Notes under the pieces: generated by a model
The model's input: the letters and a program-made list of their open reading frames with translations, nothing else
The model's database searches: none
What the model was told of the DNA's origin: nothing
Position numbers and translations under genes: made by a program
NCBI GenBank assembly: GCA_001931535.1
Contig: CP016211.1
Span: 7,735,703 to 7,799,702, forward strand
From: Minicystis rosea
Lineage (GTDB): Bacteria > Myxococcota_A > Polyangia > Polyangiales > Polyangiaceae
Reading direction: 5' to 3'
Length of the DNA: 64,000 bases
In this document: in pieces, positions 33,667 through 43,483 of the stretch
Layout of the letters: each line of letters begins with the position of its first letter
Position numbering within the stretch: the first letter of the stretch is position 1

Positions 33667-34881
33667 TCAGCCGTCACGGGGGGCGTCGCCCGCGGCGCGG
33701 AAGCCCCTCACCTTCGGCTTCGCACCGATGAGCACGAGCTGGCCGCAGGCGGCGGAGACGTCGTCGCCGCGACGGCGGCGCACGAAGCACGAGTATCCCG
33801 CGTCGGTGAGCACCTTTTGGAAGGCGGCCACGCGATCGCCGCCGGGAGGGCCGAGGGGCGAGGCGTCGATCGGGTTCATGGGGATGAGGTTGATCTTCAC
33901 GGGGACGCCGCGGAGGAGCTTGGCGAGCTTCTTCGCTTCGGCGACGTCGTCGTTCTTTTGGGCGACGAGGGTGTATTCGACGGTGATGCGGCGGCGCTTC
34001 GGGAGCGGATAAGCACGCAGCCCTTCCATCAGCTCGGCGAGAGGGTACTTGCGGTTGATCGGCATGAGGGCCGAGCGCGTGGCGTCGTCGGCGGCGTGCA
34101 GCGAAATGGCGAGCGCCACGGATCCGCCGAAATCCGCGCCCAAACGCGCGATTTCGGGCACGAGGCCGGAGGTGGAGACGGTCACGCGCCGGGTGGAGAG
34201 GTTGATGCCTTCCGGGTGCGTGAGGAGGCGGAGCGAGCGCGCGGTGGATTCGTAATTGTGGAGGGGCTCGCCCATGCCCATGTAGACGACGTTGCGCAGG
34301 TCCTCGCCTTCTTCGAGGAGCGAGCGGCCGAGGAGGACTTGGGCGACGATCTCTTCCGGGCCGAGATGGCGCTTCAGACCGGCGACGCCGCTGGCGCAGA
34401 AGACACAGCCCATGGCGCAGCCGACCTGCGTGGAGATGCATTGGGTGACGCGCGTGTGAGCGACGAGAGCGGCGTCGCCTTCGTCCTCCTCGTCGTCGGC
34501 GGAGGCCGCGTCGGCGTCGAGATCGGCTGCCGATCCGGCGCCGGAGACCGCGGGCAAGAGGACCGTCTCGACGAGGGCGCCGTCACGCAGGCGCACGGCG
34601 ATTTTGCGGGTGCCGTCGGAGGATCGATGAATGCGCTCGGGGACGACGACGCCCGGCGTGAGGCCGCTCTCGGCGAGCGCGGTGCGCAGGCGGGCGGAGA
34701 GGTTCGTCATCGCGGCGGCGTCGACGACACCTCGACGATGGATCCACGAGAAGACCTGCTTGGCCGTGTACGTTCGCTCGCCGAGCGAGGCCATGACGGG
34801 GCTCCACTCTTCGGGCAGACGGGCGATCGGATGCAACGGAGCAGGGGCAGGCACGCGGAAGTGGTAATGCGGGGCGCACAC
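33667..34881 (-). CDS. rlmN: 23S rRNA (adenine2503-C2)-methyltransferase RlmN
   Basis: A 404-residue radical SAM enzyme. It has the N-terminal helical accessory domain (RTYTAKQVFSWIHRRG), the cluster cysteines 155, 159 and 162 in GCAMGCVFC, the methyl-carrying and resolving cysteines (Cys148 in QCISTQVGC and the one in AACGQL near the end), GMGEPLHNY and the AISLHA SAM region. It methylates A2503 of 23S rRNA and A37 of some tRNAs. Between VETVLLP and the cluster there is an unusual acidic insert of about 30 residues (DLDADAASADDEEDEGD). The start is uncertain: a GTG nine codons in is equally possible. This is the more canonical of two RlmN-family genes in the window. Confidence 0.9.
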   Translation of the reverse strand: MCAPHYHFRVPAPAPLHPIARLPEEWSPVMASLGERTYTAKQVFSWIHRRGVVDAAAMTNLSARLRTALAESGLTPGVVVPERIHRSSDGTRKIAVRLRDGALVETVLLPAVSGAGSAADLDADAASADDEEDEGDAALVAHTRVTQCISTQVGCAMGCVFCASGVAGLKRHLGPEEIVAQVLLGRSLLEEGEDLRNVVYMGMGEPLHNYESTARSLRLLTHPEGINLSTRRVTVSTSGLVPEIARLGADFGGSVALAISLHAADDATRSALMPINRKYPLAELMEGLRAYPLPKRRRITVEYTLVAQKNDDVAEAKKLAKLLRGVPVKINLIPMNPIDASPLGPPGGDRVAAFQKVLTDAGYSCFVRRRRGDDVSAACGQLVLIGAKPKVRGFRAAGDAPRDG

Positions 34882-34899
34882 CGCGGCAAGCAGAGCGCG

Positions 34900-35967
34900 T
34901 CACGCGCCGGGGACGGGCTCCTCGACGGGGCGCGCCTCCGCGGCGCGACGGCGGGCCTCGAGGGCGAGGCGGAGGCGCATCGATCCCTTTTCGATCACGA
35001 GGTAGCTGAAGAGCACGCAGCCGCAGAGCAGGAGCATCCCGACCGGCGTGGCCCGCCACCACGCGCGCGCGACCGGGTCGAAGAAGGGCTGTTGCCAAAT
35101 GTACATCGAGTAGCTGGCGAGGCCGATGCTCGTGAGCGGACGCACGCTCAAAGCGCGTCCCACGACGCCGTCGGGGAAGCGGAGGGCGAAGTCGATGCAG
35201 AGCGCAATGCACAGAGAGACCGCGCCGTAGCCGACGAGGAACGCGAACCGCGCGTGGTGTGACTGTGCATGAACGAGCACGGCGATGATTGGCGCCAGCG
35301 CGACGAGCGGCGAGCCGAGGAAGCGACGATAAGGCGCCCACGCCCACAAACGCTCGCGCCCGAGCGCGAGGGCGCAGCCGGCGGCGAGCGCGTCGGCGGC
35401 GGTGGGAAACGTCTCGCCGATGCCGCCTTGCGCGGCCGGATCGAAGCGCAGGGCGCCGACGCGGAGCAAGGGGACGATCACGATCGTGGCCAGCGCGACC
35501 GCGAGGCCGCGGCGGATACCGACGAGCACGAGGACGGTGGGCCAGAGCAGGTAGAACTGTTCCTCGACGGCGAGGGACCAGGTGTGCCCGAGCGTCCAGG
35601 TGCGATCACGATGGTAGTTCATCGTGTAGGTGACGGCGTGCGCCACGTCGGCCCACGGCGTGGCGATCACCCCGAGAAATCCCGCGGCGACGACGATCAG
35701 GACGAACGCGTAGAAGGGCGGGAAGATGCGGAGCGTGCGCCGGAAGTAGAAGCCCGCGAGCGAGATGCGCCCCGTGCGCGCGTGCTCGGCGGCGAGCAGC
35801 GACGTGATGAGGAAGCCCGAGAGCACGAAGAACATCTGCACCCCGAGCTTCCCCGCGTCGAAGCGCAGCCGAGCGCCGAGCGCGTGGGCCGCGTGCGCGG
35901 AGATCACCAGGATCACGGAGACGGCACGAATGCCGTCGAGAGCTCGCAGGCGCTCGTGCCGATGCAT
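34900..35967 (-). CDS. Acyltransferase 3 family membrane protein (OafA/YrhL-like)
   Basis: A 355-residue polytopic protein with about ten hydrophobic helices from ATG 35967 (GGGGGAAAGAG just upstream). The opening RLRALDGIRAVSVILVISAHA carries the conserved Arg and His of the family, followed by GVQMFFVLSGFLIT, the FYFRRTLRIFPPFY segment and HTWSLAVEEQFYLLWP, all hallmark motifs of acyltransferase 3. These enzymes O-acetylate or acylate cell-surface polysaccharides and lipids. It lies 18 bases downstream of... on the same strand as rlmN, which follows it, and may be co-transcribed with it. Substrate unknown. Confidence 0.9.
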   Translation of the reverse strand: MHRHERLRALDGIRAVSVILVISAHAAHALGARLRFDAGKLGVQMFFVLSGFLITSLLAAEHARTGRISLAGFYFRRTLRIFPPFYAFVLIVVAAGFLGVIATPWADVAHAVTYTMNYHRDRTWTLGHTWSLAVEEQFYLLWPTVLVLVGIRRGLAVALATIVIVPLLRVGALRFDPAAQGGIGETFPTAADALAAGCALALGRERLWAWAPYRRFLGSPLVALAPIIAVLVHAQSHHARFAFLVGYGAVSLCIALCIDFALRFPDGVVGRALSVRPLTSIGLASYSMYIWQQPFFDPVARAWWRATPVGMLLLCGCVLFSYLVIEKGSMRLRLALEARRRAAEARPVEEPVPGA

Positions 35968-36265
35968 CTCTTTCCCCCGAAAGCTCGTCACCATAGCTCG
36001 CGCGCGTTCGGGCCTTCAAACGGATTTCCGCTTGTTTTCTCGGCCAAACGTCGCAGACGAAGGGCGACTTCGATCCGCGGGCGCGCACCGACGGCACGAC
36101 GAGGTGCGCTCCGACGACGAACGAAGGCGCGGAGCGAAGGCCGCGAGACGAGACACGACGGCGAGCGAGGGGGCGCGTCTCCGGGCCGCGGAGAATGACG
36201 AACGGGCGAAGGACGAATCGAGCGCGGGCGGAGGGCGCGTTCTTGTACTAGAAGCAGCGCCCACC

Positions 36266-37204
36266 ATGGCCCGGCCCTTCGATCCCGTGATCGCGCCCCC
36301 GCTCGCCGAGCAGGAAGGGCGCACGTTTCCCCGCCTCGTCGAGCTGATGCAACGGCTCCTCGCGCCCGATGGATGCCCGTGGGATCGCGAGCAGAGCATG
36401 AGCACCATCCGGCGCTACGTGCTCGAAGAAGCCTGCGAGGTGGTGGACGCGATCGATGACGGCGATCGCGAGGAGCTCCGCACCGAGCTCGGGGACTTGC
36501 TGCTGCAAGTGGTCTTCCTCGGCGAGCTCGGCCGGAAGGAAGGATCGTTCGGGCCCGACGACGTGATCGCGGCCATCTGCGACAAGCTCGTGCGGCGCCA
36601 TCCGCACGTGTTCGCGGACGAGAAGCTCGAAGGATCGAGCGAGGTGCTGCGCAACTGGGAGCGCATCAAGGCCGCCGAAAAGAAGGGCAAGCGCAACGAG
36701 AGCAAAGGCGGCGTGCTCGGCGGCGTGCCGCGGAGCCTCCCGGCGCTGACGCGCGCGCAACGCGTGGGCGAGAAGGTGGCGCGGGTCGGCTTCGATTGGC
36801 CCGACGCGCGCGGCTCGCGGAGCAAGGTGGCCGAGGAGGTCTCCGAGCTCGATCAAGCGATCGCCTCGGGCGACAAGGACAAGATCGAGGCCGAGCTCGG
36901 TGACGTGCTCTTCGCGCTCGTGAACCTGGCCCGCCACGTCGACGTGGACGCCGAAGGCGCGCTGCGCCGGACCATCGACAAGTTCAGCCGCCGCTTCTCC
37001 CACGTGGAGGCCCGCGTCCACGAGACGCACGGCGGCTGGCCCACCACGGCCAACGACGATCGGCTCACGCTGGAGGAGCTCGACGGTTATTGGGACGAGG
37101 CCAAGCGCGCGGAGAACGCCGCGAGCGCCGAAGCACCGACGAAAGCCGCGGCGGCTGCGAGTCCCGGCGATGCGCCGACCGGCGACGCGAGCGAGAAGGT
37201 TTGA
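36266..37204 (+). CDS. mazG: Nucleoside triphosphate pyrophosphohydrolase MazG
   Basis: A 312-residue protein from ATG 36266, with two MazG domains. The first contains GCPWDREQSMSTIRRYVLEEACEVVDAI and the acidic ELGDLLLQVVF metal-binding helix; the second has EEVSELDQAI and EAELGDVLFALVNLARH with the DRLTLEELDGYWDEAK C-terminus. MazG hydrolyses (d)NTPs to the monophosphate, cleaning the nucleotide pool. After residue 285 the tail is Ala-rich (APTKAAAAAS), and the last codons and stop lie inside the dispersed TTTGAGCTCCAA repeat, suggesting the natural C-terminus was altered by that element. Divergent from the acyltransferase gene. Confidence 0.92.
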   Translation: MARPFDPVIAPPLAEQEGRTFPRLVELMQRLLAPDGCPWDREQSMSTIRRYVLEEACEVVDAIDDGDREELRTELGDLLLQVVFLGELGRKEGSFGPDDVIAAICDKLVRRHPHVFADEKLEGSSEVLRNWERIKAAEKKGKRNESKGGVLGGVPRSLPALTRAQRVGEKVARVGFDWPDARGSRSKVAEEVSELDQAIASGDKDKIEAELGDVLFALVNLARHVDVDAEGALRRTIDKFSRRFSHVEARVHETHGGWPTTANDDRLTLEELDGYWDEAKRAENAASAEAPTKAAAAASPGDAPTGDASEKV

Positions 37205-37280
37205 GCTCCAACGAACGATGTGGGGCCGCTCGGGCGAGGGCCGACGGCGCGAGCGAAAAGGTTTGAGCTCCAACGAATGA
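37187..37280. repeat. Tandem pair of 32-bp dispersed-repeat copies
   Basis: Two direct copies, at 37187-37218 and 37249-37280, agree at 30 of 32 positions and share the core GGTTTGAGCTCCAACGAA (period 62). The first supplies the mazG stop codon (TGA at 37202-37204). The core TTTGAGCTCCAA is the same as in the kinase gene at 23.9 kb. Both copies are preceded by GCGAGCGA(G/A)AA. Confidence 0.8.
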
Positions 37281-37578
37281 CGTCGCCCACGCCGCCGGCA
37301 CGTCGCGGGACGAGGCCGGCGGGCGCAGGAGAACGTGGGTGCTCCAACGCTCGGCGTGGACACCGCATCGGCGACCACCGTGATCGATGCGAGCGGGCGC
37401 GAGCGCCGGACGCGAGGCTTTGCGGGCGCGCCGGGGCTCGGGAGCGCGGCGCGGAAGGTCGAGCGCGCGGGCGGGAAAGCCACCGGCGTGGGAGCGCGGC
37501 TTACCGGTGGCAGCCGGAGATCGAACGGGTCGGGGATTGAGCCCCAAGCATGGAAGTTCCCTGATATTCTCCGCCGCC
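37205..37578. other. Intergenic region after mazG with repeats and a hairpin
   Basis: Holds the second copy of the dispersed repeat, a looser relative (GGGTGCTCCAACGCTC near 37337) and an inverted repeat GCCACCGG (37479-37486) / CCGGTGGC (37504-37511) upstream of the permease gene. No gene recognised. Confidence 0.5.
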
Positions 37579-38705
37579 GTGAATGAAGGGGCCGAGGCCA
37601 CGGGGCACGCCGGAGTGTGGAGCGGACGGCGCCTGCTCGTGTGCCTCGGGGTCCTCGTGGTCGGGGCGCTCGCGTACGCGCTCCGCGGCCTCATTCTGCC
37701 GCTGTTTCTCGCGTTCCTGGTGGCGTACGCGCTCGATCCCATCGTCGAGCGGCTGGAGCGCGCGCGCATCCCGCGCAGCGTGGGCGCGCCGCTCTTGATG
37801 CTCGCCCTCGTGGCCGCGGTGGTGACGGCGATCTTCCTGGGCGTGCCCTTCGCCGTCTCCGAGTTCCGCCAAGCGTCGGAGCGCCTGCCCGCGGAGCTCG
37901 AGACGCTGCGCGGGCGCATCGAGGAGCTGCTCTGGACGCGCTTCCACTACCGCCTGCCGGTCACGTGGACCGAGCTCTTCATCAAGTACCGCGGCGAGCT
38001 GCGCAGCCAGCTCCCCGAGGTCTCGCAGATCGGGAGCGCCATCGTCGGCTCCGTGGGCATGATCTTCGTGCTCCTCGGGACGCTGATCGTGCCCATTTTC
38101 GCGCTCTACATGCTCGGTGACTTCGATCGCATCGTGAAGCAGGGGGCGCTCCTCGTCCCGCGCCGCTGGGCGCCCGCGGTGGACGAGCTGATGCGGGAGA
38201 TTCACACGACGTTGGGGCGCTACGTGCGGGGGCAGCTCCTCACGAACTTGATCCTGGCCGGGCTCTATGCGAGCGGACTGTCGCTCACCGGCGTGCGCCT
38301 CGCGGTGCCGATCGGCTTGCTCACCGGCATGCTCGCGTTCATCCCGTACATCGGCATGATCATCGGCACCATCCTCGCGACGCTGATGGCGCTTCTCGAC
38401 TGGCAAGGCCCGGGGCAGATCGCGGGTGTGGTGGGGGTGATGGTGACGGTGGGTGTGCTCGATGGCATGTTGATCACGCCGCGCATCGTGGGCGGGAGCG
38501 TGGGGCTGAAGCCGCTGGAGGTGCTGATCACGATGATGGCCGCCGGCACGCTCTTCGGGTGGTTCGGGGTCTTCTTGGCGGTGCCGCTCGGCGCCGTCCT
38601 CAAGATCTTCGTGCACCGCGGGGTCGACGCCTACCTCCGCTCGGAGTTCTACACGCGGCCGGCGCCGGCGGCCGCGGCCCCCACGGAGCAAGGTCGGGCC
38701 GCCGA

Positions 38706-38709
<4 letters not shown>
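37579..38709 (+). CDS. AI-2E transporter family permease
   Basis: A 376-residue polytopic membrane protein from a GTG at 37579. It shows the family layout: two N-terminal helices (LVCLGVLVVGALAYALRG, LILPLFLAFLVAYALDPIV), a long cytosolic or periplasmic middle segment with LPELETLRGRIEEL-like helices, and a C-terminal membrane bundle with IPYIGMIIGTILATLMAL and LITPRIVGGSVGLKP, the hallmark motif. Members export quorum signals or act as Na+/H+ antiporters; the substrate here is unknown. The stop overlaps the kinase start (ATGA), so the two are co-translated. No clear ribosome site precedes the GTG, so the start could lie a little upstream. Confidence 0.88.
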
Positions 38710-40121
<1,412 letters not shown>

Positions 40122-40475
40122 AGCTCGGCAGCGTGCGGCGAGAGCACGCTCGCGACATCGTATGATGGACGTAATCGTCGAAAGGCGATTGGGTCGAAAC
40201 GCTGGAGGTTCTGCCACCTGGGGCGGCTCGACTTCCTCCGCGTTGCGTACTAAGGTCCGGCCGACTCTGCGTGGATGCGGGCCTCGCGCCCGTCCGTTTC
40301 GCCGAGAGACCAGGGAATCCCGAACGACCTCGACGACCCACTGCTAGAGCGCGCCGGCTCTCGTCTTCGGCCTCCTGCCGATGCGAGCCGCGAAGGTACT
40401 CACGGCGCGCCCGTCCGGCGCGGCTGCGCCGAACACGTCGATCACGCCCGAGCGCGTGATCCGCAGAAGAACAGC
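40122..40475. other. Leader/intergenic region before rhlE
   Basis: About 350 bases. No gene is recognised. A perfect inverted repeat lies just before the helicase start (40440-40461). The length is large for a simple promoter and fits a regulated 5' leader, as seen for some DEAD-box helicase genes, but this is inference. Confidence 0.45.
40440..40461 (+). promoter_or_regulatory. Hairpin just upstream of rhlE ribosome site
   Basis: Arms GATCACGC and GCGTGATC (8 bp, perfect) with a six-base loop, ending 14 bases before the ATG and right before the weak AGAAGA Shine-Dalgarno. It could modulate translation. Confidence 0.4.
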
Positions 40476-42032
40476 ATGCATTTTTCCGATCTTCAGTTGC
40501 TCCCCGCCATCCTCCGTGCCGTCACCGAGGAAGGCTACGACGTCCCCACGCCCATCCAGCAGCAGGCCATCCCGCATGTCCTCACGGGCCGCGATCTCCT
40601 GGGTTGCGCGCAGACGGGCACAGGCAAGACGGCGGCGTTCGCCCTCCCGATCCTCCAGCGCCTCGCGACCACCGAGCCGACCGGGCGCAAGAAGCCCATC
40701 CGCGTGCTGGTGCTCACGCCGACGCGCGAGCTCGCGGCGCAGATCGGGGAGAGCTTCGCGACGTACGGGCGGCACCTGCGCTTCCGGCACGCGGTGATCT
40801 TCGGCGGCGTGGGGCAGCTCCAGCAGGAGCGCGCGCTCGCGGCGGGGCCCGAGATCCTCGTGGCCACGCCGGGCCGGCTGCTCGACCTGGCGTCGCAGGG
40901 CAAGGTGTCGCTGCGCGATCTCGAGATCTTCGTCCTCGACGAGGCCGATCGCATGCTCGACATGGGCTTCATCCACGACGTGCGGCGCGTGATCGCGCTC
41001 CTCCCCGAGCGGCGCCAGTCACTGTTCTTCTCGGCGACGATGCCGCCCGACATCATGGATTTGAGCGCCCGCATCCTCACCGATCCGGCGCGCGTGGCGG
41101 TGACGCCCATCGCCTCCACGGCGGAGAAGATCCAGCAGCACGTGTACTTCGTCGACAAGTCGCACAAGCGCGCGTTGCTCGAGCACGTGTTGCAAGATCC
41201 GGCCATCGAGCGCGCGCTCGTGTTCACGCGGACCAAGCACGGCGCGAACCGCGTGGCCGAGCACCTGGAGAAGGCGCGCATCGGCGCGGCCGCCATCCAC
41301 GGCAACAAGTCGCAGAACGCGCGCGAGCGGGCGCTCTCCGGCTTCAAGGAGGGGTCGACGCGGGTGCTGGTCGCGACGGACATCGCGGCCCGCGGGATCG
41401 ACGTGGACGGCGTGACGCACGTCATCAACTTCGATCTCCCCGAGGTGCCCGAGAGCTACGTGCACCGCATCGGCCGCACGGCGCGCGCGGGCGCGAGCGG
41501 GATCGCGTTCTCCTTCTGCGACAGCGAGGAGCGCAGCCTGCTCTGGGCCATCGAGCGGCTGATTCGGATGAAGGTCAACGTCGTGGAGGAGCACCCGCTG
41601 CGCAACGCGGCGCCGCGTCCGGTCGAGCCGCGCGAGCAGGTCCGCAACTACGGGCCGCGCAACGACGGGCGCCAGCAGCACGGCGCGCGTCACGACGGCC
41701 GCCGCCCGCAGCAGCAGGGCGGCCGCTCCGAAGGCCAGCGCGCGCACGGCGACGGGCAGCGCACGAATGGCAACGGGCAGCGCCCGAGCCACGGCAATGG
41801 GCAGCGCACGAATGGCAATGGGCAGCGCGCGCACGGCGACGGGCAGCGCGGCCACAACGGCCACCGCGGCGACGGGCAGCGCGCGCACGAGGCGCGGCGG
41901 CCCCACGAGGCGCGGATCCCGAGCGAGGCTGCGCGGCCCCAAGGCGAGGGCGCAGCCGCGAGCAATACGCAGGCTGGGCAAAAGCCGCGTCACTTCGGCG
42001 GGCGGCCGCAGCGGCGCTACGCGCAGTATTGA
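40476..42032 (+). CDS. rhlE: DEAD-box RNA helicase RhlE-like
   Basis: A 518-residue ATP-dependent RNA helicase. The Q motif (PTPIQQQAIP), Walker A AQTGTGKT (45-52), PTRELA, TPGR, DEAD (155-158), SAT (186-188), the RTKHGANRVAEHL region and HRIGRTAR are all canonical, and the length of the core (about 375) fits RhlE. It remodels RNA in ribosome assembly or decay. The last 140 residues are an unusual low-complexity tail rich in Gly, Arg, Gln, Asn and His, built of GNGQR/GDGQR(A/T)(H/N) repeats, probably for RNA binding or condensate formation. The ATG at 40476 matches the standard family start (MHFSDLQL). Confidence 0.92.
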   Translation: MHFSDLQLLPAILRAVTEEGYDVPTPIQQQAIPHVLTGRDLLGCAQTGTGKTAAFALPILQRLATTEPTGRKKPIRVLVLTPTRELAAQIGESFATYGRHLRFRHAVIFGGVGQLQQERALAAGPEILVATPGRLLDLASQGKVSLRDLEIFVLDEADRMLDMGFIHDVRRVIALLPERRQSLFFSATMPPDIMDLSARILTDPARVAVTPIASTAEKIQQHVYFVDKSHKRALLEHVLQDPAIERALVFTRTKHGANRVAEHLEKARIGAAAIHGNKSQNARERALSGFKEGSTRVLVATDIAARGIDVDGVTHVINFDLPEVPESYVHRIGRTARAGASGIAFSFCDSEERSLLWAIERLIRMKVNVVEEHPLRNAAPRPVEPREQVRNYGPRNDGRQQHGARHDGRRPQQQGGRSEGQRAHGDGQRTNGNGQRPSHGNGQRTNGNGQRAHGDGQRGHNGHRGDGQRAHEARRPHEARIPSEAARPQGEGAAASNTQAGQKPRHFGGRPQRRYAQY

Positions 42033-42093
42033 GGCAGCGAGACGAGGCGAGCAGGATCGCGGTCGATTGGAGCCGGCTTGTCCGGCTCGGGGT

Positions 42094-42115
42094 TTGGGGC
42101 CGCTTGCGGCCCCAA
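42094..42115. other. Strong hairpin between rhlE and the HutD-like gene
   Basis: A perfect 10-bp stem TTGGGGCCGC / GCGGCCCCAA with a two-base loop, 61 bases after the rhlE stop and 28 before the next ATG. There is no T-run after it, so it is a doubtful Rho-independent terminator and might instead be a leader structure of the downstream gene. Confidence 0.4.
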
Positions 42116-42143
42116 CATGACCGCAGGACCGACCACGAGGAAG

Positions 42144-42767
42144 ATGACGGCGATGCGCACCGATGCCGTCCCTGCTCGCCGCGTGATCCGAGCCCGTGAT
42201 TGCCGGGTCATGCCCTGGAAGAACGGGCTCGGGACCACGACCGAGATCGCCGTCGAGCCCGAGGACGCCGGGCTCTCCGCCTTCACCTGGCGGATCTCGA
42301 TTGCCGATCTCACCACCTCCGGGCCCTTCTCCACCTTCGCTGGATACGATCGCATCCTCGTGCAGATCGCGGGTGAGCCGATGACGCTCACGCACGAAGG
42401 AAGCAGCGATCACCGCCTCGCGCTGCTCGAGCCCCATCGGTTCGCGGGGGAGCTCGCGACAATCGGGACCATCGTCTCACCGGCGCGCGACTTCAACGTG
42501 ATGGTGCGCCGCGAGCGCGCCCGCGCCGATCTCGTGGTGCATCGCCTCGGAGACGAGGAGAGCGTGAGTTGGAGCGCGACGGGCGAGACTCGAGTCGTCT
42601 TCGTACTCGATGGATCATTGTTGATCCATGGTTATCAGAGCACGGAGGATATCGAGCTTCGAGCCGGAGAAACGCTGGTGACGACGGAGATATCGAGTCT
42701 CGGGATCACGGCGGGCGGCGGGGGCGCGACCGCCTTTTTCATTTCGATTTCCGCAGTGCCTTCCTGA
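42144..42767 (+). CDS. HutD/Ves-family protein
   Basis: A 207-residue cupin-like protein. RVIRARDCRVMPWKNGLGTTTEIAVEPEDAGLSAFTWRISIADLTTSGPFS is the diagnostic region of the HutD/Ves family, followed by DRILVQIAGEPMTL and DFNVMVRRERARADL, also typical. HutD is linked to histidine use in proteobacteria (thought to bind formylglutamate or limit the pathway); Ves in E. coli is a cold-related protein. No hut genes lie nearby, so the role here is unclear. ATG 42144 follows GAGGAAG closely; ATG 42153 is an alternative. Its end overlaps that of the convergent lipoprotein pseudogene. Confidence 0.85.
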   Translation: MTAMRTDAVPARRVIRARDCRVMPWKNGLGTTTEIAVEPEDAGLSAFTWRISIADLTTSGPFSTFAGYDRILVQIAGEPMTLTHEGSSDHRLALLEPHRFAGELATIGTIVSPARDFNVMVRRERARADLVVHRLGDEESVSWSATGETRVVFVLDGSLLIHGYQSTEDIELRAGETLVTTEISSLGITAGGGGATAFFISISAVPS

Positions 42768-43406
42768 TCGCGGCCGCATCCTCCAGGCTCTCGATGCGCT
42801 TCTCCACCGAGGGGACACGCACGAAGGCCTTGCCGTCCCAACGCACCACGGCGTTGGCGAAGAAGGGAACGGCGCCGGTGGGGCCGATGCCGGTGACGTA
42901 CTCGGCGATGACGATGAGGTCTTTGGCGCCGTCGCCGTCGGCGTCCTCGAAGAGGATGGCGTGGAGCTCCCACAAGGTCCATTGATCGTGGAGCTTGGGG
43001 AGCGGGAGCACGCGGCCATCGGCGAGGACCACGAAGCCCGCGAGCTCGGCGGGCAGCGCCTCGCCGGTCGAGGTGAGCGCAACGATGTTGTCGCCCGGCG
43101 GGCCGAAGGGGCCGCGAAACGCAGGGTGCGCGAGCTTCTTGCCGGCCAGGTGCGGCGTGACGAAGCGCAGCTCGTCGGCGGCGGAGAGCTTGGTGAACGA
43201 GCCCGAGGAAGGTGCCGCCGAGGCAGGGGCGCGGCGCTTGCGGGCGCGAGCGCGGCGGACGCGGCCGTAGCCTTCGATGAAGCGGTCGCAGCAGGCGTAG
43301 GCGCGGCGAGGGAAGCCGAAGGCGGCGTTTCGGCGGACACGCGCGGAGGCGGCTCGGCGCAGGCAGAGAGGAAGAGCGCGGCGAGGAGCAGCGGAGCGCG
43401 AGACAT
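42739..43406 (-). pseudogene. Frameshifted lipoprotein gene
   Basis: The frame opening at ATG 43406 encodes a convincing lipoprotein leader (MSRAPLLLAALFLSAC, Cys16) and an Ala/Pro/Ser-rich linker, then degrades to arginine-rich nonsense. The neighbouring frame carries the rest: SGSFTKLSAADELRFVTPHL through FEDADGDGAKDLIVIAEYVTGIGP to ALRKSK, which looks like a real soluble domain with an Asp-rich, FG-GAP-like loop (DADGDGAKD). Both can be joined by adding one base at the G4 run 43226-43229 (C4 on the coding strand). It is either a genuine one-base deletion or a sequencing error in a homopolymer. Function of the intact protein unknown. Confidence 0.7.
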
Positions 43407-43483
43407 GTGCACGAGGGTAGCGCGGCTTTCGGGCGAGATCGGAATGGATCGATCGAGGCCGAGCTCTTCTTGGCGAGCGTCCC

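Noticed and set aside
37187..37280. CRISPR or attachment site after mazG
   Set aside because: Only two copies, no cas or integrase genes, and the core recurs as a dispersed repeat.
40122..40475. tRNA or structured RNA gene before rhlE
   Set aside because: No cloverleaf with T-loop GTTCGA consensus or other known RNA signature could be drawn; only small hairpins.
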